A stretch of 64,000 nt of DNA from Chlamydiota bacterium. GTDB taxonomy: Bacteria; Chlamydiota; Chlamydiia; Chlamydiales; Rhabdochlamydiaceae. A model generated the notes under the pieces. That model searched no databases. It was not told the DNA's origin and saw only the letters and a program-made list of their open reading frames with translations. Shown one piece after another: positions 29,166 to 40,383 of the stretch (positions are counted from its first letter, which is position 1; every line of letters starts with the position of its first letter). The position numbers and the translations under genes are program-made. The DNA is taken from contig JABDFE010000001.1 in NCBI GenBank assembly GCA_013286675.1, positions 49,721 to 113,720 of the forward strand, read 5' to 3'.

Positions 29166-29394
29166 CATTTATGTTAGCTAACTATCGCTAGTTAGATCGG
29201 ACTATATCATATCTCCAAGGTTGGAGATTCTGGCGTATAGTCTCTGAGGATTCTAGCTCATACGAACTAGTCTTTCCTGCTGATTGACTGCACTCACAGA
29301 TTGTCACCACCTAATATTTTATCAGGGGGTACCATGAGATACTCAGTTGTTCCAGCATATAGCCAGATTTTACAACGGCCATTCTTAAGGTTTA
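29166..29394 (-). mobile_element. ORF-less group I intron at 23S L1923 (229 nt)
   Basis: Exon AACGGU|intron...AAATG|CCUAAGGU; IGS GCCGUU pairs perfectly with exon AACGGU (terminal U-G); core CAATCAGCAGGAAAGACTAGTT..CTAGAATCCTCAGAGACTATA..ATATAGTCC. Confidence 0.9.
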
Positions 29395-31422
29395 ACCGTT
29401 ATAGTTACGGCCGCCATTCACCAGGGCTTAAATTCGGTGCGTCGCATTGCTGCTAACACCTCCTTTTGACCTTTTGGCATTGGGCAGGCTTCACACCATA
29501 TACTTCCTCTTAGACGAGTTTGCATAGTGCTGTGTTTTTGTTAAACAGTCGCCTGGGCCATTTTGCTTCGACCAGATTCTGCTTCTTGACGCGAAGTCAA
29601 TAACAGTTTCCGGCCCCTCTTTTCCCGAAGTTACGAGGGTAATTTGCAGAGTTCCTTAACGAGAGTTATCTCGCGCGCCTGAGAATATTCATCCTAATCA
29701 CCTGTGACGGTTTTGGTACGGTCGCCTTCGAAAACTAGAGGTTATTTCTTGAAAATATCGCGCTACGTTATCGGTTCCTCCGAAGATTCCCCTTGTCCAA
29801 GACCGAGTTTTATGCCACCGGATTTACCTAGTGGCCCACCCCATCTCGAAACGGACACATCCAATGGTCCGCACGCTTAACTTATTTTGTCACCCCGTCG
29901 TATAATCTACGGCGGCGCAGGAATGTTTAACCTGCTTCCCATCACCTACGCGTTTACGCCTTGGCTTAGGGACCGGCTGACCCAGGGAAGACGAGCTTTA
30001 CCCTGGAAACCTTGATTTTTCGGCGAGAAAGATTTTCACTTTCTTTATCGTTTACTCATGCCATGCATTATCACTTGTATGCGCTCCAATGCTCCTTACG
30101 GTACATCTTCGTTGCACATACAACGCTTCTCCTACCACGTATATCCCTCACGGGTATACATCCGCAATTTCGGCTCTATGCTTCGAGTCCCGTATATTAT
30201 AGGCGCGAAGTCTCTCGATTGGTGAGCTGTTACGCACTCTTTAAATGATGGCTGCCTCTAAGCCAACATCCCAACTGTCTTTGAAACTTCACTTCCTTTC
30301 TCACTTAGCATAGAATTAGGGGCCTTAATTGGCGATCTGGGCTGTTCCCCTTTTGACTATGAAGCTTATCCCCCACAGTCTATCTCCCGACTAGCTTCCT
30401 GGTATTCGGAGTTTGATTTCCTTCGGTAAGGCTTGCGCCTCCCTAGTGAATTCAGTGCTCTACCCCCAAGAAGTTAACGTCGAGGCTAACCCTAAAGTTA
30501 TTTCGGAGAGAACAAGATATCTCCAAGTTTGATTAGCCTTTCACCCCTATCCACAGTTCATCCAAAACTTTTTCAACAGTTACTAGTTCGGACCTCCACT
30601 AGGTGTTACCCCAGCTTCATCCTGACCATGGATAGATCACTTGGTTTCGTGTCTGCAGCAAATGACTAAATCGTGCTATTAACACTTGCTTTCGCTTCGG
30701 CTCCAGAACGTTTTCAGTCCCTTAACCTTGCCATTTACCGCAACTCGCTGGCTCATCATGCAAAAGGCACGCCGTTAGCCATTCCCTTAAAAAGGGCATA
30801 GGCCTTCGACCGTTTGTAAGCTGTTGGTTTCAGGTTCTATTTCACTCCCCTAGCAGGGGTTCTTTTCACCTTTCCCTCGCGGTACTGGTTCACTATCGGT
30901 CATCGACGAGTATTTAGCCTTGGAGGGTGGTCCCCCCAGATTCAGACCGGATTTCCCGTGGCCGGTCATACTCAGGTACTCATTAGGTTTTCTAATCTTT
31001 TCGCTTACGGGGCTATCACCCTGTATCGCTAACCTTCCCAGGTTATTAAGCTAAAACTCGAAATACCACGTCATGAGCCCTACAACCCCAAAAAGACGAA
31101 CTTTTTGGTTTGGGCTATTCCCACTTCGCTCGCCGCTACTATGGGAATCTCTTATAGATTTCTTTTCCTCTGCCTACTGAGATGTGTCACTTCGGCAGGT
31201 GTAACTTCTCTACCCTATGAATTCAGGTAGTGATAATGGAACATTACTCCCATTGGGTTCCCCCATTCGGAAATCTCCGGTTCAATGCTTCTTTCCAGCT
31301 CACCGGAGCTTATCGCAGGTTTGCGCGTCCTTCTTCGTCTGTCGATGCCAAGGCATCCACCAACAGCCCTTAGCAACTTGATCAAAAATCATTTTGCTAA
31401 TTCGCCGTTAAAATATAAATAT

Positions 31423-31454
31423 GAATTATTCTTCAAGCGCTAATTTACATCAGT
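31423..31454. promoter_or_regulatory. 23S pre-rRNA processing stem, 5' arm
   Basis: Complementary to 26693-26726. Confidence 0.7.
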
Positions 31455-31651
31455 GAAAATTGCGCTTTGATTTAATTGAATACTTGTATTAATTAAACTT
31501 ACATTACTTATCCGAAAATTTCGAGAAAACAAATGTAGTATTTCTACTACATCTCTTGTTTAGACAAGAGAAGGGAAGCGATGATACATGCACAAACAAG
31601 CTTGCTCAACCTAATGTCGTTCACCGGAGGGGTGAACGTACATATTGTCCT

Positions 31652-33232
<1,581 letters not shown>

Positions 33233-33376
33233 AATTTAATTTTGTATAAAAATCTAAAAAAAATTGTTAAAAGGCAATAGATAGTGATAAATCACTACTA
33301 TCGCACAAGCTTATTATATGCTTGCACATCGCTTCTCTTGACTTGTCTAAACAGCTTTAGCGGCCCGAGGGCCCTA

Positions 33377-33536
33377 TTTCACTCAACATAATCTTGAGGA
33401 AGGCTACAACATACTTTATCTCAGGGATTTTGTGCAACCCCAGAAACTTGTGCCATTAACTGGCACCGTTGCAGTTTCACTCAATCGTTATTTTGAGGAA
33501 GCCAACACGATACTAAACGCCAGGATTTTTCCGCAA
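33377..33536 (-). promoter_or_regulatory. rrn upstream region with two ~62-bp promoter-like direct repeats (33377-33438, 33475-33536)
   Basis: RC copies share GTTGCxxAAAATCC-TG...AGTAT..TTG..GCCTTCCTCAA.AT...TTGAGTGAAA. Confidence 0.55.
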
Positions 33537-33717
33537 CGTCTTTTGGCTTAAAACATTCTTTTAGCGCAAAAAAATCTGCTTTTCCGAGGGAAAGTACGAT
33601 TTTTGCAATTTCTGAAAGTTTTTGTTAAAAAAATTATTTGTCGGATTTTTTACTGAAAAAAAGTCGATTTGACGACCGCAAAGCGTGTTATTTCACACCT
33701 TGCGGATGTCAAAAAAA

Positions 33718-34971
33718 TTATAAGTAGACGTAAGCAGCCATACCGATGAGATATCCAATGAGAACTGGGATAGAGACTTTCTTCATGTAGGTCATGAAGT
33801 CGATCTTTTCCATGCCCATAAGGGCAACGCCTGATGAGGAGCCGATAATCAGGATACTTCCGCCGGTTCCCGCTGCGTAGGCAATCATGTGCCATAGTGC
33901 ATGGTCTGGAGGGAATGTCTCCAACGGATACATGCCCATTGTAGCGGCAACGAGAGGAACGTTATCAACAACAGCTGAAAAGAGGCCGATAAACGTCGCA
34001 AGGGTCGCTAAGCTCTCCACTTGTCCACCAAGCCATGTTGCTAGATCCTTGAGTAGGCCTGCAGCCTGCAGAGAGCCGACGCAAAGCAGAATTCCTAAGA
34101 AGAACAACACGCCGGAGATATCTACCTTTGTTAAAACATAAGGAACGCGCAGGTGTCTGCGTTGCTCATGTTTATGGTGCAGTCCATCCGTGACTAGCCA
34201 TAAAATAGAAAGGCTGATCAAAATACCCATGAAAGGAGGAAGTCCAGTCATTGCTTTGAAAACCGGCACAGAGACAAGCCCTAAAACGCCGAGGACAAAA
34301 ACAAGCCGCGCACCCGGTTCTTCGACCACTTGTTTTTCTTTAGATGCTGGCGAAATGCGGCCTTTCATGCGGAAGGAAAAATAGACCAATGGAACCAAAA
34401 CAGAAAGCACACTAGGGGTAAATAGAGCTTTCATCACAGCAAAGGAAGTGAGCTGTCCATTGATCCAAAGCATCGTTGTTGTGACATCTCCTATCGGCGT
34501 CCAAGCACCGCCCGCGTTAGCTGCAACGACAACGAGGCAGCATAGAAGGAAACGGTCTTTCGTATCGGGAATCAATTTCCTTAGAAGCGAAACCATTAAA
34601 ATGGTTGTGGTCAAGTTGTCAAGAATGGCAGAAAGAAAAAAGGTTGCAATAGCAATCAGCCAAAGCATTTTACGCTTGGAAGTCGTTCGTATCGCATCGG
34701 TAACGACTTTAAATCCATGATGGGAATCGATCAGCTCGACAATGGTCATCGCGCCTAATAAGAAAAAGATAATTTGAGCGACTCCAGAGACATCGAGATT
34801 GAGATGAGCGATATTTTCAGAGAGTGAATGGGGGCTGCCGAGAAAAAAGACGGCCCAGCAGGCGACTGCCATAAAAATGGCAACCGCAGATTTGTTGATT
34901 TTAAGAATATGCTCGAAAATGATTGCTGTATAACCAAGAGCAAAAATCACGATCAAAAATATATAACTCAT
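33718..34971 (-). CDS. nhaD: Na+/H+ antiporter NhaD family
   Basis: 417 aa polytopic; ILDNLTTTILMVSLLRKLI, GGAWTPIGDVTTTMLWI, AVVDNVPLVAATMGMY. Confidence 0.9.
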   Translation of the reverse strand: MSYIFLIVIFALGYTAIIFEHILKINKSAVAIFMAVACWAVFFLGSPHSLSENIAHLNLDVSGVAQIIFFLLGAMTIVELIDSHHGFKVVTDAIRTTSKRKMLWLIAIATFFLSAILDNLTTTILMVSLLRKLIPDTKDRFLLCCLVVVAANAGGAWTPIGDVTTTMLWINGQLTSFAVMKALFTPSVLSVLVPLVYFSFRMKGRISPASKEKQVVEEPGARLVFVLGVLGLVSVPVFKAMTGLPPFMGILISLSILWLVTDGLHHKHEQRRHLRVPYVLTKVDISGVLFFLGILLCVGSLQAAGLLKDLATWLGGQVESLATLATFIGLFSAVVDNVPLVAATMGMYPLETFPPDHALWHMIAYAAGTGGSILIIGSSSGVALMGMEKIDFMTYMKKVSIPVLIGYLIGMAAYVYL

Positions 34972-34973
34972 TG

Positions 34974-35064
34974 AACCTATCCCAGTAATTCGATTTTTTT
35001 GGAGGGATTATATCAACTTAATATTATCTCCCCAAAAAAAATCGACTGTAACTTAGATAGGGTT
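34974..35064. repeat. Intergenic hairpin between kdsD and nhaD (possible kdsD terminator)
   Basis: aacctatcccagtaattcgatttttttggaggga ... tctccccaaaaaaaatcgactgtaacttagatagggtt. Confidence 0.7.
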
Positions 35065-36037
35065 AGGCAATCCCTGTGTGGATGATATCATGCATACGGA
35101 CGAGGCCAACGACCTTCTCATCTTCGATGACAGGCAGGACCATGATCCACCGTTTGGGATCCTTTTGCATGAGTTTAAGAGCATCCCAGGCTAGAACATC
35201 AGACTTTGTCGAAATCGGAGACCTTGTCATCAGCTCTTCGATTGTTTTTTGCATGACGTCAGATCCAAAGGATTGCAAAGAACGGCGGAGATCTCCATCG
35301 GTATAAATTCCTTGAAACTTGCCTTCTTGATCGACAATCAGCAAACAACCGAGTCTTTTGGCTGAAAATTCTGGTAAAACTTCTAAGAGTTTTTGGGAGG
35401 GTTGGCAAAGTGGAAGAGCTTCTCCTTGGATCATAATCTGGTCGACTTTGATTGTCGCTTTTTTACCAATCGCTCCTGAAGGGTGATTTTCTCCATACGA
35501 AGCGAGGGTGAAACCTTTGTGCTTCATCAAGGCCATTGTCAAGACATCGCCAAATAAAAGTTGAACTTCTGTGGAAATAGTCGGAGCCAGGTCAAAAGGA
35601 CAAAGTTCTTTTTCAACAGGCAGTGAAAGAGCGACATCGGCCATTTGAGCTAAACGGCTATTCGAGTTGGAAACAAGAGCGATCAACTTAGCTCTTTTTT
35701 TCCGAATAGAGGGAATAAGGCCTAAAAGTTCTTCGGTCTCCCCGCTCTTACTGAGAAAAATGACACAATCATCCGAAGAAACTATTCCGATATCGCCATG
35801 TAAAAAATTGAGGGAAGGTAAATAAATCGCCTTTGTTCCGGTTGAAACAAGGGTCATCGCGATTTTTTCTGCGACAAGCCCGCTTTTCCCAATGCCGGTC
35901 AAAACTAAAAATCCTTTGATGCCAGCGCAAAGATTAAATACAGCTTCTGCCTGTTTTTCATCTAAATGATCGAAAAAGTACTCGAGATGCTTCCGCTGAT
36001 CGTTAAATATTTCTCTTAACACAATATGCTTCCTCAA
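35063..36037 (-). CDS. kdsD: Arabinose-5-phosphate isomerase, KpsF/GutQ family (SIS + 2 CBS)
   Basis: GFLVLTGIGKSGLVAEKIAMTLVSTGT, LHGDIGIV, PSGAIGKK, CBS tail YTDGDLRRSL. Confidence 0.93.
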   Translation of the reverse strand: MRKHIVLREIFNDQRKHLEYFFDHLDEKQAEAVFNLCAGIKGFLVLTGIGKSGLVAEKIAMTLVSTGTKAIYLPSLNFLHGDIGIVSSDDCVIFLSKSGETEELLGLIPSIRKKRAKLIALVSNSNSRLAQMADVALSLPVEKELCPFDLAPTISTEVQLLFGDVLTMALMKHKGFTLASYGENHPSGAIGKKATIKVDQIMIQGEALPLCQPSQKLLEVLPEFSAKRLGCLLIVDQEGKFQGIYTDGDLRRSLQSFGSDVMQKTIEELMTRSPISTKSDVLAWDALKLMQKDPKRWIMVLPVIEDEKVVGLVRMHDIIHTGIA

Positions 36038-36085
36038 CTACGAGATGATAGGATATTGGCTTTTTTGGATGAAGTAGATAATGTG

Positions 36086-36242
36086 AAGAGGTAGTTGCAA
36101 AAAGCACCGCCCCAGAAAAATCGATGATTTTGAGTCAGTTTGCTGTCCCACTGCGGGGAAACATACTCAGATGAGTAGGGCCCCTCAGTGGGGCGGCAAA
36201 AGGGCGATTTTAATGGGGTGGAGCTTTTTGTAACTGCCTCTT
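36086..36242. repeat. Long intergenic hairpin (~157 bp) between divergent kdsD and icd
   Basis: aagaggtagttgcaaaaagc / gctttttgtaactgcctctt (18/20) plus inner arms. Confidence 0.8.
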
Positions 36243-36250
36243 AAAAAAGG

Positions 36251-37681
36251 ATGAGTATGCACGAGATTACAGTTGCACGTGGAGATGGGATCGGTCCAGA
36301 AATCATGAAAGCGACGCTGCATGTCCTCAAAGAAGCCGGAGCGCAGCTTAAAATCCATGAAGTCGAAATCGGAGAACAAGTTTACAAACGAGGTGTCTTA
36401 ACGGGGATTGAACCGAAAACATGGGAAACGATCAAACGGACAGAAGCCTTTTTGAAAGCCCCTATCACTACCCCTCAAGGCGGCGGATTTAAAAGTTTAA
36501 ATGTGACGGTCCGGACAACCTTGGGGCTGTATGCGAATATACGTCCTTGCGTCTCATATTCTCCATTTATTCAAACAAAAAATCCGAAAATGGACCTGGT
36601 CATTGTCAGAGAAAATGAAGAAGATCTCTACGCTGGAATTGAATACCGTCAAACTCCCGATGTCATGGTCTCTCACAAAATTATCACAAGACAAGGATCA
36701 GAAAAAATCATCCGGTACGGCTTTGAATACGCTAGGCAGCACGGCAGAAAAAAGGTCACTTGCTTTACAAAAGACAATATCATGAAGTTCTCCGACGGTC
36801 TTTTTCATAAGATCTTCGAGGAAATTGCCAAAGAGTATCCTGAAATTGAGAATGAGCACTGGATTGTCGATATCGGTGCCGCCAAACTGGCAGATAAACC
36901 CGAAAATTTCGATGTGATCATCCTGCCTAATCTTTACGGAGATATTTTGTCCGATGTTGCTGCGGAGATTTCAGGTTCTGTCGGCCTTGCGCCGTCTGCC
37001 AATATTGGTAATTTAGGTGCGATGTTTGAAGCGATCCACGGATCGGCTCCTCGAAGAGCTGGTCAAAATGTCGCCAACCCCTCTGGTTTATTGCTTGCCA
37101 GCGTAATGATGCTTGCCTATTTAGGAGAAGCTAAGCTTGCTACTCAGATTCACGAAGCTTGGCTCTACACGATCGAAGCTGGAATCCATACCTACGACAT
37201 TTACAAAGAAAAAAACAGCAAACAGCTTGTTGGAACGCAAGAATTTGCTGAAGCTGTCGTCAAAAATCTCGGTAAAAAACCGACTCAGCTAAAATGTCCT
37301 ATCTATAAATCGACTTCCAAGATTGTTCCGATTGTCACAGAGCATAAAACAAAGATCGACCGAAAGCTCGTCGGGGTCGATATCTTTGTCTATTCCAAAG
37401 AAAAAGCCGCTGAGATGGAAAAAAAGATCACCGGTATTAAGTTTGACCCTTTCAAACTCCAGATGATCACGAATCGCGGCGTCCGTATCTGGCCAGAAGG
37501 CCATCCTGAGACTTTTTGTATTGAACAATGGCGCTGTCGTTTCATTGCAAAAGACTTAGCTAAACCTCAAGACATCGTGGGCCTGCTCGATCATATCGTC
37601 AAAGCCGGTTACGATGTCTTCCAGACAGAAAATCTCTATATATTTGATGGAGTGGCTGGATACACGTCTTCAGAAGGTTAA
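36251..37681 (+). CDS. icd: Isocitrate/isopropylmalate dehydrogenase family, isocitrate dehydrogenase with C-terminal extension
   Basis: VARGDGIGPEIMKATL, NVTVRTTLGLYANIRP, NLYGDILSDVAAEISGSVGLAPSANIG, AIHGSAPRRAGQN. Confidence 0.9.
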   Translation: MSMHEITVARGDGIGPEIMKATLHVLKEAGAQLKIHEVEIGEQVYKRGVLTGIEPKTWETIKRTEAFLKAPITTPQGGGFKSLNVTVRTTLGLYANIRPCVSYSPFIQTKNPKMDLVIVRENEEDLYAGIEYRQTPDVMVSHKIITRQGSEKIIRYGFEYARQHGRKKVTCFTKDNIMKFSDGLFHKIFEEIAKEYPEIENEHWIVDIGAAKLADKPENFDVIILPNLYGDILSDVAAEISGSVGLAPSANIGNLGAMFEAIHGSAPRRAGQNVANPSGLLLASVMMLAYLGEAKLATQIHEAWLYTIEAGIHTYDIYKEKNSKQLVGTQEFAEAVVKNLGKKPTQLKCPIYKSTSKIVPIVTEHKTKIDRKLVGVDIFVYSKEKAAEMEKKITGIKFDPFKLQMITNRGVRIWPEGHPETFCIEQWRCRFIAKDLAKPQDIVGLLDHIVKAGYDVFQTENLYIFDGVAGYTSSEG

Positions 37682-38337
37682 GTACTTAATCGATTGAGAA
37701 TCTGCTCAGCTTCCTTTTCATCGATAAGAACAAATTGATTGATGTTTTGCTCGTAGCAATAGACATCTGCCTGTGCAATATCAAACCACCAGCCGTGGAC
37801 ACGGAGTTGTTTTTTCTCTAGGCGATCTTTGATGAAAGGATAGCTTTTGATGTGCTCCATTTGCTGAAGGACATTGACTTGAGAAATTTGGTTAGACTCT
37901 GAGAGCGCAGGGTTGATGACTAGCCCTTCTTTCACCTTATCTAGAGCTTCTTTTCCATATTTAAGCCAAGATTCAAGATGAGGGCAGGATAGTGTATCAA
38001 TGCCTTTAGAGAGCGCTAGCATCGCAGCACATTCGGAGTGTCCACAGACGACGATGTCTGAAACATTCAGCGACAAGGTCGAAAACTCAATGACCGCGGC
38101 TGCGCTGTCATCTTGGCAAGAACAGGAAAAAGGCGGGATGAGATTTCCAATATTGCGAAGTACAAACAGGTCTCCTGGGTTTGTCGATGCAAAAAGATTA
38201 GGAACTACACGGCTGTCGGAGCACGCTATAAATAAGGTGTCGGGTTTTTGTCCCATCGCAAGCTTACCAAAGAGCTCTCGTCTCTCTTGGGTGAGATTTT
38301 TCCTAAAATCGACAATTCCTTGAATGAGCTTTTTCAC
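37678..38337 (-). CDS. Beta-class carbonic anhydrase
   Basis: LFIACSDSRVVPNLF, VCGHSECAAM. Confidence 0.93.
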   Translation of the reverse strand: MKKLIQGIVDFRKNLTQERRELFGKLAMGQKPDTLFIACSDSRVVPNLFASTNPGDLFVLRNIGNLIPPFSCSCQDDSAAAVIEFSTLSLNVSDIVVCGHSECAAMLALSKGIDTLSCPHLESWLKYGKEALDKVKEGLVINPALSESNQISQVNVLQQMEHIKSYPFIKDRLEKKQLRVHGWWFDIAQADVYCYEQNINQFVLIDEKEAEQILNRLST

Positions 38338-39215
38338 TAGTTAACACCTATTTTCTGAAATTCTTCGATAAAATGGAGCTTTTGCTCTGAAGTTAAAGGC
38401 GCCAAGGGAGGACGCACCTGGCTCCAAGACGCTCCTTTTTTCTGCTCCATAATACTTTTGGTGGCGGGAATAAAAGAATGGCCTTTCAAAATCCCCATGA
38501 GGGCTTCGATCTCAGGCTGTCTTTCATTTCCATGATATAGGGAACAGATCAGCTGAGGGCAGATATTCGCAAGACCAGAGATTGCTCCAGTAGCGCCTAG
38601 ACGGACCGCTCTAGCAATCATTGATTCCTTACCGATTAAAAGCTGAAAATGGGGAAATTTTTCTAGGACGGCTTTGACTAACTCGAAGTTGCCTTCGCTT
38701 TCTTTCATTCCGATCACTGTGTCAGGAAATTCGGCATGGAGTGCTTGGATGACATCCAAGCTGATGCGTACTCCACTATATTGCGGGATGTGATAGAGGA
38801 AGATTTTTAAATCAGGGTTGTTCACTTTTTGAATGACTTCTCTATAAAAGGAGATGATTCCTGCATCGGAGACATTTTTGAAGAAAAAAGGAGGCATCAT
38901 GAGAACTGCAGCACATTTAATAGAGAGCGCTGACTGAGTTAATGTAATGGTATCTTCAATAGAAGGACATCCGACGCTGACGATGATTTTTTGGGAATCG
39001 ACACCTCTGTCAATCATCGCTTGAATGCCTTCTTGTCTCTCCCCAACAGTAAAGGATGGCCCTTCTCCAGTCGTGCCAAAAAGTACGACTCCGCTGCATC
39101 CTTGTGCAATCAATTCTTTGCAATGGTCTGCACAGGCATCGTAATCGCAAGACCCATTAACATGGAGAGGCGTCAGTGTTGCGGCATAAATGCCAGTGAA
39201 TTTAAAGGGTGGCAT
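38337..39215 (-). CDS. dapA: Dihydrodipicolinate synthase family protein
   Basis: GIYAATLTPLHVNGSCDYDACADH, GVVLFGTTGEGPSFT, LYHIPQYSGVRIS, VIGMKESEGN. Confidence 0.85.
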   Translation of the reverse strand: MPPFKFTGIYAATLTPLHVNGSCDYDACADHCKELIAQGCSGVVLFGTTGEGPSFTVGERQEGIQAMIDRGVDSQKIIVSVGCPSIEDTITLTQSALSIKCAAVLMMPPFFFKNVSDAGIISFYREVIQKVNNPDLKIFLYHIPQYSGVRISLDVIQALHAEFPDTVIGMKESEGNFELVKAVLEKFPHFQLLIGKESMIARAVRLGATGAISGLANICPQLICSLYHGNERQPEIEALMGILKGHSFIPATKSIMEQKKGASWSQVRPPLAPLTSEQKLHFIEEFQKIGVN

Positions 39216-40383
39216 CTTTTTCCAAATGCTCTCTGAGTGAATTTAAGAATCCACAGCCGTACATTCCATCGATTACCCGGTGATCGAATGTGAGCGAGAC
39301 ATGCATCACTGAGCGAACCGCCACCTGGTCGTCATCTAACGCAACGACTTTTTTCTGGATTGCACCAAGCCCTAAGATCGCAACCTCTGGATACCGGATG
39401 ATCGGAATGCCCATCATAACACCGGAAATTCCGAAGTTGGTGAGGGTAATCGTTCCATCTTGAACATCGGCAGGATTTAGCTTGCCAGAGCGCGCTCTTG
39501 CTGAAACATCTCCGATGGCTTTGGCCAGCTCTGAGAGATTCTTATCTTGGCAGCTCTTCACAACAGGGACCATAATTCCCTGGTCAACACTCACAGCTAT
39601 GCCTAAATTGACAAACTTTTTCACAACAATTGTATCGTCTTCCAACGAAGAGTTAAGGAAAGGGTATTCTTCGAGTGCTTTGCTGATGGCACGAGCCACA
39701 AAACTCGTGATCGTGAGCTTGGACCCATGTGTAGCTAAGAAGGCCTCTTTTTCTTTTTGGATCAATTGCATAATCAATGTGACATCGACTTCGGTGATCA
39801 GCGTTGCATGAGGAGCTTCGTAGAAAGAGCGGACCATGTTGTCGGCAATTGCTTTTCTCATGCCGGTCATCTTGATCCTTTCGACATCAGTTGAACGGGC
39901 CATCATGGGACAAGGTTTATTCTTTGGAGCCGTGCGACTCTCAATATAGAGTTCGAGATCTCGCTTGCTCAGGCGTCCGCCTGCACCTGAGGTGGGAATT
40001 TTTTCAAGTTCATCGAGGCCAATGTTGTTTTCCCTTGCAAGCCTAAGAAGTGCAGGAGAAAAGAATCCTTGCATTTCAGAGCTTACAGGAGCCGCTTCCC
40101 TTTTGACTTCGACGGTCACGCGCTCTTCTGTGGAGCCTTGGATCGTTTGGATCACAGCAAGTAACTCCCCGACTTGAAGCTCTTGATCAGGGCTAGCTAA
40201 AATCTTCTGGAGAACACCTGAGACTGGGGATGGGATCTCGCTGTTGACTTTATCGGTAGAGACTTCCAAAAGAGGCTCATCGAGATTGATCTGATCGCCT
40301 TCTTTTTTAAACCATTGCACAACTGTTGCGCTGACAATGCTCTCTCCGAGCTTAGGAAGCGTGACTTGGTATTCTTCTGTCAT
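39202..40383 (-). CDS. Dihydrolipoamide acyltransferase (2-oxo acid dehydrogenase E2)
   Basis: Lipoyl domain EVSTDKVNSEIPSPVSG; catalytic FDHRVIDGMYG. Confidence 0.93.
   Translation of the reverse strand: MTEEYQVTLPKLGESIVSATVVQWFKKEGDQINLDEPLLEVSTDKVNSEIPSPVSGVLQKILASPDQELQVGELLAVIQTIQGSTEERVTVEVKREAAPVSSEMQGFFSPALLRLARENNIGLDELEKIPTSGAGGRLSKRDLELYIESRTAPKNKPCPMMARSTDVERIKMTGMRKAIADNMVRSFYEAPHATLITEVDVTLIMQLIQKEKEAFLATHGSKLTITSFVARAISKALEEYPFLNSSLEDDTIVVKKFVNLGIAVSVDQGIMVPVVKSCQDKNLSELAKAIGDVSARARSGKLNPADVQDGTITLTNFGISGVMMGIPIIRYPEVAILGLGAIQKKVVALDDDQVAVRSVMHVSLTFDHRVIDGMYGCGFLNSLREHLEKDATL

Noticed and set aside
31385-31651. Possible tRNA genes in the 16S-23S spacer
   Set aside because: No cloverleaf or GGTTCGAATC-type T-arm found; only processing-stem sequences
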